A stretch of DNA of 64,000 bases, from positions 124,001 through 188,000 of the forward strand of contig NZ_QTPO01000004.1 in NCBI RefSeq assembly GCF_003853645.1. Reading direction: 5' to 3'. Made by a program: the position numbers and the translations under genes. This document shows, one piece after another, positions 18,492 through 26,260 of the stretch. The DNA is from Burkholderia sp. Bp9143 (GTDB lineage Bacteria > Pseudomonadota > Gammaproteobacteria > Burkholderiales > Burkholderiaceae). The notes under the pieces were generated by a model, which saw only the letters and a list, made by a program, of their open reading frames with translations, did not search any database and had not been told where the DNA came from. Position 1 is the first letter of the stretch. Every line of letters starts with the position of its first letter.

Positions 18492-19520
18492 TCAACCCCG
18501 CGCGGCGACAATGGCCGGAAACAGCGGCGCGGTGGCCGGATACTGCTTCGCGAACGCGACGTAGAGGCGGTCGTGCATCGTCTGCCGCAGCGCCGTGCGC
18601 TCGGCCTCCGCCATCGGATGGAACGTCATCCCGTGCTGCTTCAGCGCCGCCTCCGCCTGCGCGGCCTTCTGCGTCGCGATCGCGCGCTGCTGCGCGGTCG
18701 CATCGGCCACCGCACGGTCGAACGCCGGGCGCAGATTTGCCGGAATCCGCTCGAGCGCGCGCCGCCCCATCACGACGGTCATCGCCGCGAACACGTGGTG
18801 CGATTGCCAGCATGACTTGACGATCTCGTCGAAGCGGCTCGCGAGCACGGTGGCCGGATCGTGCTCGAGCCCGTCGACGACGCCCGTCTGCACGGCCATG
18901 TACAGCTCGCCGAACGGAATCGGCGTCGGCACCGCGCCCATCACCTTGAAGGTGTCCATGAACGCCGGTGTCGGCAGCACGCGCAGCTTCGTGCCCTTCA
19001 CGCCCTGCAGCGCCGTCACCGGCTGCTTCGTGAACACGCAGCGCCCGCCGAAGTGCGAGCCCCACGTCAGCACCGAGCAGCCCGCGCGCTTTTGCAGCAG
19101 CGCGTTCAGGCTGGTGCCGACCTCGCCGTCGAGCACCTTCGCGACGTGCGCATAGCTGTCGAACAGGTAGCCGAGATCGAGCATGCCGAGCTCCGGCGCG
19201 ACCGTGGCCCAGATCGACGACCCGGCAATCATCATGTCGATCGCGCCGATCTTCACCTGCTGCGCGACGTCGCTCTCCTTGCCGAGCTGGCTGTTTGGAA
19301 AGTAGTCGACCCGGATCGCGTCGCCAACGCTCGCCTTCAGGTTCGCCGCGAGGCGCTCGTACCATACGTAGTGCGCGGCGTTCTGGTCGGCCGGCATCGA
19401 CGACGAGCAGCGCAGCGTCACGGTCTGCGCGGCGCGGCCGATCTGCGGCAGCCCGCCCGCGGCCGCGAGCGTGGCGGCGGACGCCGTTTGCAGAAAGCGC
19501 CGCCGGGTAAAGGTAGTCAT
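18492..19520 (-). CDS. TRAP transporter solute-binding protein (DctP family)
   Basis: The protein has 342 aa. A twin-arginine type signal (TRRRFLQ at residues 5-11, then an Ala-rich hydrophobic stretch to about 30) sends it to the periplasm. DctP landmarks include SSSMPADQNAAHY, the GAIDMMIAG segment and the central FKVMGAVPTPIPFGELYMAVQTGVVDGLE. It captures the TRAP substrate, probably a carboxylate via the arginine in TKLRVLPTP. AGGAG precedes ATG 19520. It is the first gene of the minus-strand operon running to 13644. Confidence 0.9.
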   Translation of the reverse strand: MTTFTRRRFLQTASAATLAAAGGLPQIGRAAQTVTLRCSSSMPADQNAAHYVWYERLAANLKASVGDAIRVDYFPNSQLGKESDVAQQVKIGAIDMMIAGSSIWATVAPELGMLDLGYLFDSYAHVAKVLDGEVGTSLNALLQKRAGCSVLTWGSHFGGRCVFTKQPVTALQGVKGTKLRVLPTPAFMDTFKVMGAVPTPIPFGELYMAVQTGVVDGLEHDPATVLASRFDEIVKSCWQSHHVFAAMTVVMGRRALERIPANLRPAFDRAVADATAQQRAIATQKAAQAEAALKQHGMTFHPMAEAERTALRQTMHDRLYVAFAKQYPATAPLFPAIVAARG

Positions 19521-19556
19521 GGCCGTCTCCTTTGCAAGTGCGCCTCCCGGCGCAGC

Positions 19557-19581
19557 TGTATCGATTTAGTGTATCGATACA
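19557..19581 (-). promoter_or_regulatory. Tandem LacI-type operator upstream of the TRAP operon
   Basis: TGTATCGATACA (19570-19581) is a perfect palindrome with the central CG typical of LacI-family sites. A related TGTATCGATTTA lies at 19557-19568, one base away. Both are 37-61 bases upstream of the dctP start, the right place for repression. A 9/12 match (read on the minus strand, CGTATCGATATC) also occurs in the promoter of the hydroxyacid dehydrogenase gene at 20781. Confidence 0.6.
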
Positions 19582-19758
19582 GTAATACGACGACCGACGA
19601 GAGAAAAATGAGGGTTTTCCCGTGACCAGGATGAAAAGCGGGGATTCCGGACGGCGATTTCGGGCCGGAAGGGCCTGCGGTGGCGGCCTGTTTCGGCCTT
19701 TCGGGCCCACAGCGCGCGCCAGGCGCGGTTGCCTGCATCGTCAGACAACCGACCTTGG

Positions 19759-20667
19759 CTACACGGCGCCGCCGGCCGCCCCTTCCGTCAGAAACTGCTC
19801 GACCATCGCGTTGAACACCGGCAGCGCCGGATTGTCGTTGTCCGCGCGCCACGCGAGATACAGCTCGGCCGCCACGTCGACGCCCGCGAGCGGCCGGAAC
19901 ACCACGCCGTCGACATGCAGCTCCCGCGCCGACGCCGGCACCAGCGCGGCACCCAGCCCGGCGCGCACCAGGCCGAGGATCGTATGCGTCTGCCCGACGT
20001 AATGCAGGTAGTTCGGCAAGCGCCCGGCGCCGGCGAACATCCCCGAGATCATGTCGTGGAAGTACTTGCCCTCGTTCGGCGAATACGCGATGAACGGCTG
20101 CCGGTCGAGCTCGTCCGGGCCGATCCGTTCGTACGCGGCCAGCGGTGCGCCTTGCGCGACCGCGACGAGCATCGGTTCGCGCTGCACGAGCCGGTATTCG
20201 AGCGGGTGGCGCGCCGCGCGCTGGCGCACGAAGCCCGCATCGAGCATGCGCGACGCCAGCGCGTCGATCTGCACGGTCGACACCATTTCACGCAGTTCGA
20301 CATCGACGTCCGGCAGCGCGTGCGCCGCATGCGCGAGCAGCACCGGAATCATCCGGTACGCGCTGACGGCCGTGAAGCCGAGCGTGATGCGGCCGGCCCC
20401 GCCGTGCGCGACGCGCTGCGCGGCCTGTTCGGCCCGCGCGGAAAACTCGAGGATGTGCCGCGCATCGCGCAGGAAGCGCTCGCCGGCCGCGGTCAGCCTG
20501 ACCTGCCGGCTGCTGCGTTCGAGCAGCGCGATGCCGAGCGCATGTTCGAGCAACTGGATCTGCCGGCTGAGCGGCGGCTGCGTCATGAAGAGCCGCCTGG
20601 CCGCGCGTCCGAAATGCAGTTCCTCGGCGACGGCGACGAAGCAGCGAAGCTGGTTCAGTTCAATCAT
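19759..20667 (-). CDS. LysR-family transcriptional regulator
   Basis: The protein has 302 aa. The winged helix is in residues 1-60 (ELNQLRCFVAVAEELHFGRAA then LSRQIQLLEHALG). The effector domain follows, with ITLGFTAVSAYRMIP at the usual interdomain position, resembling BenM/CatR-type regulators. It is divergent from the 2-hydroxyacid dehydrogenase/MFS pair, with a 113-base shared promoter holding an ATCAA-N11-TTGAT inverted repeat, and so probably activates that pair. Confidence 0.9.
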   Translation of the reverse strand: MIELNQLRCFVAVAEELHFGRAARRLFMTQPPLSRQIQLLEHALGIALLERSSRQVRLTAAGERFLRDARHILEFSARAEQAAQRVAHGGAGRITLGFTAVSAYRMIPVLLAHAAHALPDVDVELREMVSTVQIDALASRMLDAGFVRQRAARHPLEYRLVQREPMLVAVAQGAPLAAYERIGPDELDRQPFIAYSPNEGKYFHDMISGMFAGAGRLPNYLHYVGQTHTILGLVRAGLGAALVPASARELHVDGVVFRPLAGVDVAAELYLAWRADNDNPALPVFNAMVEQFLTEGAAGGAV

Positions 20668-20730
20668 TCAAATCTTGAATCAATCGATAGCCTCTTGATG
20701 TTAGACCGATATCGATACGATTTCTATACT
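20667..20730. promoter_or_regulatory. Divergent promoter region with LysR-type box
   Basis: ATCAA-N11-TTGAT (20679-20699) has the arm length and spacing of a LysR binding site; TTCAA-ATC-TTGAA (20667-20679) abuts it. For the plus-strand gene, TTAGAC (20701-20706) and TATACT (20725-20730) form a -35/-10 pair with 18-base spacing. GATATCGATAC at 20709-20719 lies inside that spacer and resembles the LacI-type operator at 19570. Confidence 0.55.
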
Positions 20731-20780
20731 CGGTTGCACCTGATGCGCGGCCCGCGCCGCGCACGACGACCGAGACCTTC

Positions 20781-21719
20781 ATGACCATCGACATCCTGCT
20801 CACCCAGCCGCTCCCCGACACCATCGACGCCGAACTGTCCGCCCGCTATGCGGTGCATCGGCTGTATGCGGCCGAGCAGCCCGACGCGCTGCTCGATCGC
20901 GTCGCATCGCGTATCCGCGGTGTCGTCACGGGCGGCGCGAACGGGTTGTCGGCCGCGTTGATGGACCGGCTGAACGCGCTCGAAATCATCGCGATCAGCG
21001 GCATCGGCACCGACGCCGTCGATCTCGACCGCGCGCGCGCCCGCGGCATCCACGTGACGACGACACCCGACGTGCTGACCGACGACGTCGCCGACATGGC
21101 GATGGGCCTGATCCTGATGACGCTGCGCGACCTCGGCGCCGGCGAGCGCATCGTGCGCGCCGGCCGCTGGGGCAAGGTTGCGCAGCCGCTCGCGACGCAG
21201 GTGACGGGCAAGCGGCTCGGCATCGTCGGCCTCGGCCGCGTCGGCCGCGCGATCGCGCAGCGCGCGCAGGCGTTCCGGATGCCGGTCAGCTATTTCGGCC
21301 CGCGCGAACACCGCGACAGCGGCCACCGCTACGTGCCCGACCTGGTCGCGCTCGCACGCGACAGCGACGTGCTCGTGCTCGCGGCGTCGGCCGATCACGG
21401 CAACGTGCTCGTGACCAGCGACGTCCTCGCCGCGCTCGGCAATAAAGGATTCCTGATCAACGTCGCGCGCGGCAAGCTCGTCGACGAAGCCGCGCTCATA
21501 CGCGCGCTGGCGGACGGCACGATCGCCGGCGCGGGCCTCGACGTGTTCGCCGATGAACCGCGCGTGCCGGACGCGCTGCTCGAACTCGCGCGCGTCGTCG
21601 TGCAGCCGCACCGTGCGAGCGCCACGCACGAGACGCGCGAACAAATGGGCCGGATCGTGCTCGCCAACCTCGCCGCGTGCTTCGCTGGCCAGCGCCCGCC
21701 GACCAGCGTCACCAGCTGA
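20781..21719 (+). CDS. D-2-hydroxyacid dehydrogenase (glyoxylate/hydroxypyruvate reductase type)
   Basis: The protein has 312 aa. The NAD(P) motif is GLGRVG. The complete catalytic set is present: Arg in NVARGKLVDE, Glu in DVFADEPRVP and His in VQPHRASATHETR. The length and QPHRASAT motif fit the GhrB/hydroxypyruvate reductase group. It likely interconverts 2-keto and 2-hydroxy acids taken up by the MFS transporter encoded 71 bases downstream. ATG 20781 is the first in-frame start after the promoter. Confidence 0.9.
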   Translation: MTIDILLTQPLPDTIDAELSARYAVHRLYAAEQPDALLDRVASRIRGVVTGGANGLSAALMDRLNALEIIAISGIGTDAVDLDRARARGIHVTTTPDVLTDDVADMAMGLILMTLRDLGAGERIVRAGRWGKVAQPLATQVTGKRLGIVGLGRVGRAIAQRAQAFRMPVSYFGPREHRDSGHRYVPDLVALARDSDVLVLAASADHGNVLVTSDVLAALGNKGFLINVARGKLVDEAALIRALADGTIAGAGLDVFADEPRVPDALLELARVVVQPHRASATHETREQMGRIVLANLAACFAGQRPPTSVTS

Positions 21720-21790
21720 CCGCCTCACGCCCATCCCCGACCAAGACACCAAACGAAACGCCTCCGCACGACGGAGGCCAGGAGACTCGC

Positions 21791-23167
21791 ATGCCCAATC
21801 GATCCAGCGGCAGCGCTGCCGTCGTCGCCTCACCCGCCTCATCCGCCGCGTCGCGCACGATCGGCCGCGTCCGTTACACGGTCCTCGCGCTGATCTTCGC
21901 CGTCACCGTCGTCAACTATGCGGACCGCGCGACGATGTCGATCGCCGGCACCGGCGTCGCGCACGACCTCGAGTTGACGCCCGTGCAGCTCGGCATCGTC
22001 TTTTCCGCGTTCGCGTGGGCCTATGCGATCGGCCAGATTCCGGGCGGCTGGCTGCTCGACCGCTTCGGTGCGCGCCGCGTGTACGGCCTGAGCCTGCTGC
22101 TGTGGTCGGTCTTCACGATGTTGCAGGGCACGGTCGGCGGGTTCGCCGTGCAAGGGGCGGCCGCGACACTCGCGCTGTTCGCGATGCGCTTCATGCTCGG
22201 CCTGGTCGAATCGCCGGCGTTCCCGGCCAATTCACGGATCGTCGCCTGCTGGTTCCCCACCGCGGAGCGCGGCACCGCATCGGCGCTGTTCAATTCCGCG
22301 CAGTACATGGCCGTCGTGCTGTTCACGCCCGTGATGGCGTGGCTCACGCACGCGCTCGGCTGGGAACACGTGTTCCTGTGGATGGGGCTGCTCGGCGTCG
22401 CGCTGTCGGCGCTCTGGTTCGCGTGGTATCGCGAGCCGCACGGCCATCCGCGCGTCACCGACACCGAACGCGACTACCTGCGCGCGCACGGCGCACTCGT
22501 CGATCTCGAGGCGAACCGCGTCCGCCAGCGCTCGCGCGTATCGTGGCGCGACGCATCGCAGCTGTTCCGCCACCGGAACCTGTGGGCGATCTATATCGGC
22601 CAGTACTGCATCACGGCGCTCACCTACTTCTTCATCACGTGGTTCCCGATCTACCTGATCAAGGGACGCGGGATGACGATCATGGAAGCCGGCTGGGTGG
22701 CCGCGCTGCCGGCGCTCTGCGGCTTCACGGGCGGCGTGCTCGGCGGTGTGCTGTCGGACTGGCTGATCCGGCGCGGCGTGCATCCGTCGCGCGCCCGCAA
22801 GACGCCGTTCGTCGTGGGAATGGCGATGGCGACGCTGCTCGTGCTCGCGAACGGTGTGTCGTCGAACGCAGTCGTGATCGCACTGATGACGATCGCGTTC
22901 TTCGGCAAGGGGCTCGCGGCGGTCGGCTGGGCCGTGCTCGCCGATACCGCGCCGGAAGGCATGGTCGGCCTGAGCGGCGGCGTGTTCAACGGCCTCGGCA
23001 ACATCGCGGGGATCGTCACGCCGCTCGTGATCGGCTACTTCGTCGCGCACACGGGCTCGTTCGCGGGTGCACTGTGGTTCGTTGCCGCGCACGGGCTGAT
23101 CGGCATCGCCGCCTACGCGTGGCTCGCCGGCCGCTTCGAACGGATTCGCGTCACGCCGGACGCATGA
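21791..23167 (+). CDS. MFS transporter, anion:cation symporter type (hexuronate/sugar-acid like)
   Basis: The protein has 458 aa and 12 membrane segments. The N-terminal half has the ACS-family signature VVNYADRATMSIAG and GQIPGGWLLDRFGARRVYG between helices 2 and 3. GlucP/ExuT-like relatives import glucarate, galactonate, hexuronates or tartrate by proton symport. AGGAGA at 21780-21785 fixes ATG 21791. It follows the hydroxyacid dehydrogenase in a two-gene unit and probably brings in its precursor. The exact substrate is not visible in the sequence. Confidence 0.88.
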   Translation: MPNRSSGSAAVVASPASSAASRTIGRVRYTVLALIFAVTVVNYADRATMSIAGTGVAHDLELTPVQLGIVFSAFAWAYAIGQIPGGWLLDRFGARRVYGLSLLLWSVFTMLQGTVGGFAVQGAAATLALFAMRFMLGLVESPAFPANSRIVACWFPTAERGTASALFNSAQYMAVVLFTPVMAWLTHALGWEHVFLWMGLLGVALSALWFAWYREPHGHPRVTDTERDYLRAHGALVDLEANRVRQRSRVSWRDASQLFRHRNLWAIYIGQYCITALTYFFITWFPIYLIKGRGMTIMEAGWVAALPALCGFTGGVLGGVLSDWLIRRGVHPSRARKTPFVVGMAMATLLVLANGVSSNAVVIALMTIAFFGKGLAAVGWAVLADTAPEGMVGLSGGVFNGLGNIAGIVTPLVIGYFVAHTGSFAGALWFVAAHGLIGIAAYAWLAGRFERIRVTPDA

Positions 23168-23206
23168 CACCCGGCACCGCCGGGCAAGCAACCGGCGGCG
23201 GCGGCG

Positions 23207-24175
23207 TCACGCGCGCTGGCGGCTGCCCGGCGTCGGCTCGACCGCGAGCCGGTCGAGTTCGCGCAGGTCGTTTTCCAGCGCGGGCGTGAGCGTCGTGCGC
23301 AGATGGTCGAGGAAGGTGCGGATCTTCGCGTCGAGATAGCGGCGCGTCGCATAGACGGCATACACGCTGACCGTCTGCAACCGATACTCGGGCAACACGC
23401 GGATCAGCCGACCTTCGCGGATGTCGTCGAGCACGGTGTACAGCGCGACGCACGCGATGCCGCGCCCCGCCCGCACCGCGACGCACAGCGCATCCGGCAC
23501 GTTGACCTGGAACGGCGCCGGCTGCAGTTCGTAGACCGTTTCCTCGTCGTCGCCGCGCTCGAGCCGCCACTCGCTGGCCGGCGAGGCGGGCGTATCGAGG
23601 CGCAGGCACACATGGTTCGGCAGGTCTTCGGGCGTCTTCGGCGTGCCGTGCCGCGCCAGGTATTCGCGTGAGGCGACCAGCACACTGCAACTCGTGCCGC
23701 AGGTCTGCGCGACGTAGCCGGAATCGGGCAGCTGCGACGCGGTCACGATCGACACGTCGTAGCCTTCCTCGACGAGGTTCGGCATCCGCTGCGCGAGCGT
23801 CAGCTCGACCGATACGTCCGGGTTGTCTTCCTGGTAGCGCACGATCGACAACACAACATGGCTCTGCCCCAGCCCCGTCATCGCATGGATGCGCATCTTG
23901 CCGCTCGGCCGCAGCAGCGCGTTGCGCGCCTCGGCGTTCGCGTAGTCGAATTCAGCCAGGATCGATTTCGCACGCTCGAAGTAGCGCTCGCCGCTTTCGG
24001 TCAGGCCGAGATGGCGCGTCGTGCGATGCAGCAGGCGCGTCTGCACGTGGGCTTCGAGATTCGACACCGCGCGCGACACCTGCGCGGTGGTCGCATCGAT
24101 TTCTTTGGCGACCGCGGTGAAACTGCCGGCTTCGACAACGCGCACGAACAGGCGCATGTTTTCGAGCATGTCCAT
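23207..24175 (-). CDS. LysR-family transcriptional regulator
   Basis: The protein has 322 aa. The N-terminal winged helix (MRLFVRVVEAGSFTAVAKEI, then AQVSRAVSNLEAHV) and the LysR effector fold belong to the CrgA/DsdC-like group of Burkholderia (HRTTRHLGLTESGERYF is characteristic). It is convergent with the MFS gene and divergent from the HPP-CBS gene, from which it is separated by 363 bases. No target can be assigned. Confidence 0.88.
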   Translation of the reverse strand: MDMLENMRLFVRVVEAGSFTAVAKEIDATTAQVSRAVSNLEAHVQTRLLHRTTRHLGLTESGERYFERAKSILAEFDYANAEARNALLRPSGKMRIHAMTGLGQSHVVLSIVRYQEDNPDVSVELTLAQRMPNLVEEGYDVSIVTASQLPDSGYVAQTCGTSCSVLVASREYLARHGTPKTPEDLPNHVCLRLDTPASPASEWRLERGDDEETVYELQPAPFQVNVPDALCVAVRAGRGIACVALYTVLDDIREGRLIRVLPEYRLQTVSVYAVYATRRYLDAKIRTFLDHLRTTLTPALENDLRELDRLAVEPTPGSRQRA

Positions 24176-24464
24176 TGAATTGGCTTGGGGAGTGTCGGTG
24201 GGGAAACGTCGGCGGCGCTCGCGTCAGACGGGAATCGGGGCGTGCGCGCGAACCACGCGCAAGCGATCACCATGCCGGGGAACGGGCGGGAGAGCGGGCA
24301 TCGCGTGCGTGGTTGTGGCATATCGGGGAATTCGGTGGCCCGAATTGTACGCCGCCGCAGACAAATTTGCGCGATCGCACGGCCCCAGGCTTTCATCCGA
24401 TGAAAGATTTTTGCAAGACGGACGCGTCGCGCACATGCAACGCGTTGATGCGGCGCGACAATTT
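24176..24464. other. Intergenic region between the LysR gene and the MarR operator
   Basis: No gene or repeat is seen. It should hold the LysR promoter on the minus strand. A/T content rises only near 24361-24385 and again at the operator after 24460. Confidence 0.4.
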
Positions 24465-24484
24465 GTATCACAACACGATATAAT
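24465..24484 (+). promoter_or_regulatory. MarR-type operator overlapping the -10 box of the HPP-CBS gene
   Basis: GTATCACAACACGATATAA (24465-24483) is, read on the minus strand, a 17/19 match to the site at 25761-25779 before the marR gene. It overlaps a perfect -10 box TATAAT (24479-24484), with GCGACA 17 bases upstream as a weak -35. Occupancy would block transcription of the gene starting at 24539. Confidence 0.65.
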
Positions 24485-24538
24485 TCCACTTCTCTTGCGC
24501 TGCGTCATCCGCGCCGTCATTTTTACCGCTTACCGTCC

Positions 24539-25714
24539 ATGTCGTCAGGCTCCTCCCCGTCGCGCCGCACGTTCCGCCAATGGCTGCACAGCTTCATTCC
24601 CCATCCGATGACGCTCGGCTGGCGCGAGCGCATGCGCTCGTGCGCGGGCGCGCTCGTCGGCATTGCGACGGTCGGCGTGACGATGCGGCTGCTGCCCGGC
24701 GTGCCGGGCCTCGTCCCGCTGCTGGTCGCGCCGATGGGGGCGTCGGCCGTGCTGCTGTTCGCGGTGCCCGCGAGTCCGCTCGCGCAGCCGTGGTCGATCA
24801 TCGGCGGCAATCTGGTGGCGGCAACCGTCGGCGTCGCCTGCGCGCAGTGGATCGCCGATCCGATCACGGCCGCCGCGGTTGCGGTCGCCCTCGCGATCGG
24901 CGGCATGTTCGTACTGCGCTGCGTGCACCCGCCGTCGGGCGCGGTCGCGCTGACGGCCGTGCTCGGCGGCCCGGCGATCCACGCGCTCGGCTTCGGCTTC
25001 GTGGTCGAGCCGATCGCACTGCAATCGGCGATCCTGCTGTCGGCCGCGCTCGTGTACCACGCGCTGACGGGCCACCGCTATCCGCACGGCGGCGTGCGTC
25101 CCGACGCGAAGCCGCAAGGCGGCAGCGCCGCGCCGGCACGCGGCGGCTTCACGCGCGCCGATCTCGACGCCGTGCTGAAGCGCCGCGGCGAATGGCTCGA
25201 CGTCGATCCGGACGACCTCGAGATGCTGCTGCGCGAAACCGAGATGCAAGCCTATGCGCGCACGTTCGGCCAGCTCACGTGTACCGACCTGATGACGAAG
25301 AACGCGATCGAAGTCACACCGTCGACGTCGGTCACGGCCGCGCTGACCCTGCTCGACCGCCATCGCGTGAAGGCGCTGCCCGTCGTGGACGGCGACGATC
25401 GCCTGGTCGGCATCGTCACGCGCGCCGACCTCACGCGCCAGTTGCGCCGCCCGGCCCCGCTGTGGCAGCGGCTGGCCGCGCGGCTGCCGGAGTCGTTCCG
25501 CGGCCTGCCGCCCAGCGTCGCCACCGTGATGACCCGCGACGTCGCCTCCGTGCCGCAGACCATGCCGATCACCGCGCTGGTGCCGCTGTTTACGCATTCG
25601 GGCCACCACCATATTCCGGTCGTCGACGCATCGCGCCGGCTCGTCGGCATCATCACGCAGACGGATCTCGTCACGGGCCTGTACCAGCAGACGCGGATGC
25701 TCGAGGCCGCGTAA
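24539..25714 (+). CDS. HPP-family membrane protein with C-terminal tandem CBS domains
   Basis: The protein has 391 aa. The N-terminal half has four to five membrane helices and the HPP signature CVHPPSGAVALTA (about residue 126-138), a family that includes plant nitrite transporters. The C-terminal half carries two CBS motifs (DLMTKNAIEVTPSTSV ... LPVVDGDDRLVGIVTRADL and TVMTRDVASVPQTMPI ... IPVVDASRRLVGIITQTDL), which usually bind adenosine nucleotides and gate the membrane part. It is probably a regulated anion channel or transporter in the inner membrane. It shares an operator type with marR-clc downstream. Confidence 0.85.
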   Translation: MSSGSSPSRRTFRQWLHSFIPHPMTLGWRERMRSCAGALVGIATVGVTMRLLPGVPGLVPLLVAPMGASAVLLFAVPASPLAQPWSIIGGNLVAATVGVACAQWIADPITAAAVAVALAIGGMFVLRCVHPPSGAVALTAVLGGPAIHALGFGFVVEPIALQSAILLSAALVYHALTGHRYPHGGVRPDAKPQGGSAAPARGGFTRADLDAVLKRRGEWLDVDPDDLEMLLRETEMQAYARTFGQLTCTDLMTKNAIEVTPSTSVTAALTLLDRHRVKALPVVDGDDRLVGIVTRADLTRQLRRPAPLWQRLAARLPESFRGLPPSVATVMTRDVASVPQTMPITALVPLFTHSGHHHIPVVDASRRLVGIITQTDLVTGLYQQTRMLEAA

Positions 25715-25760
25715 CGCTGACGAACAGCGGAATGCAGAAATTCCGCTGAAAATCGGCCAT

Positions 25761-25779
25761 TTATATCATGTTGTGATAT
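25761..25779 (+). promoter_or_regulatory. MarR-type operator before marR-clc
   Basis: ATATCA-TGTTG-TGATAT (25763-25779) is a perfect inverted repeat with 6-bp arms in a strikingly A/T-rich island (25757-25783). It lies about 40 bases before the MarR start. Its twin is at 24465-24483. The position and symmetry fit an autoregulated MarR repressor site. Confidence 0.7.
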
Positions 25780-25816
25780 ATTTCACGCTACCGAAACTGC
25801 TGCCCGACCGACCGTA

Positions 25817-26230
25817 ATGAACGATACCCGACGCGCGCTGACCAAGAGCGATTTTCAGCAACTGTCCGAGTTCCGCTACCAGATGCGCTGCTTCGAGCGC
25901 TTCTCCGAACGCGCCGCGCAAAGCGAAGGCGTGACGCCGCTGCAATACCTGCTGCTGCTGCACATCAAGGGCTACCCGCATCGCGAATGGGCCACCATCG
26001 GCGAACTCGCGGAACGCCTGCAGGCGCAGCATCACGGCGTCGTCGCGCTGGTGACGCGCTGCGAGGCGCTCGGGCTCGTGAAGCGCAAGACGAGCGAAGC
26101 GGACCGCCGGCAGGTCGAGGTCCACCTCGAAGACGCCGGCGAAACGCTGCTCGCGCGCCTCGCGGCCATGCACCGCGCCGAGCTGAAATCGCTGAAGGAC
26201 GCGTTCCAGGTCCCGCAGATCGATTATTGA
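25817..26230 (+). CDS. MarR-family transcriptional regulator
   Basis: The protein has 137 aa. The winged helix-turn-helix is ATIGELAERLQAQHHGVVALVTRCEALGLV, with wing KRKTSEADRRQVEVHL. The MarR wing signature (DRRQVEVHLED) is plain. It likely represses itself, the ClC gene 30 bases downstream and the HPP-CBS gene upstream through the two matching operators. The ligand is unknown; anion or acid stress would suit the target set. Confidence 0.9.
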   Translation: MNDTRRALTKSDFQQLSEFRYQMRCFERFSERAAQSEGVTPLQYLLLLHIKGYPHREWATIGELAERLQAQHHGVVALVTRCEALGLVKRKTSEADRRQVEVHLEDAGETLLARLAAMHRAELKSLKDAFQVPQIDY

Positions 26231-26260
26231 CCCAGGCTTTACCGACCTTTCCCCACTCCG

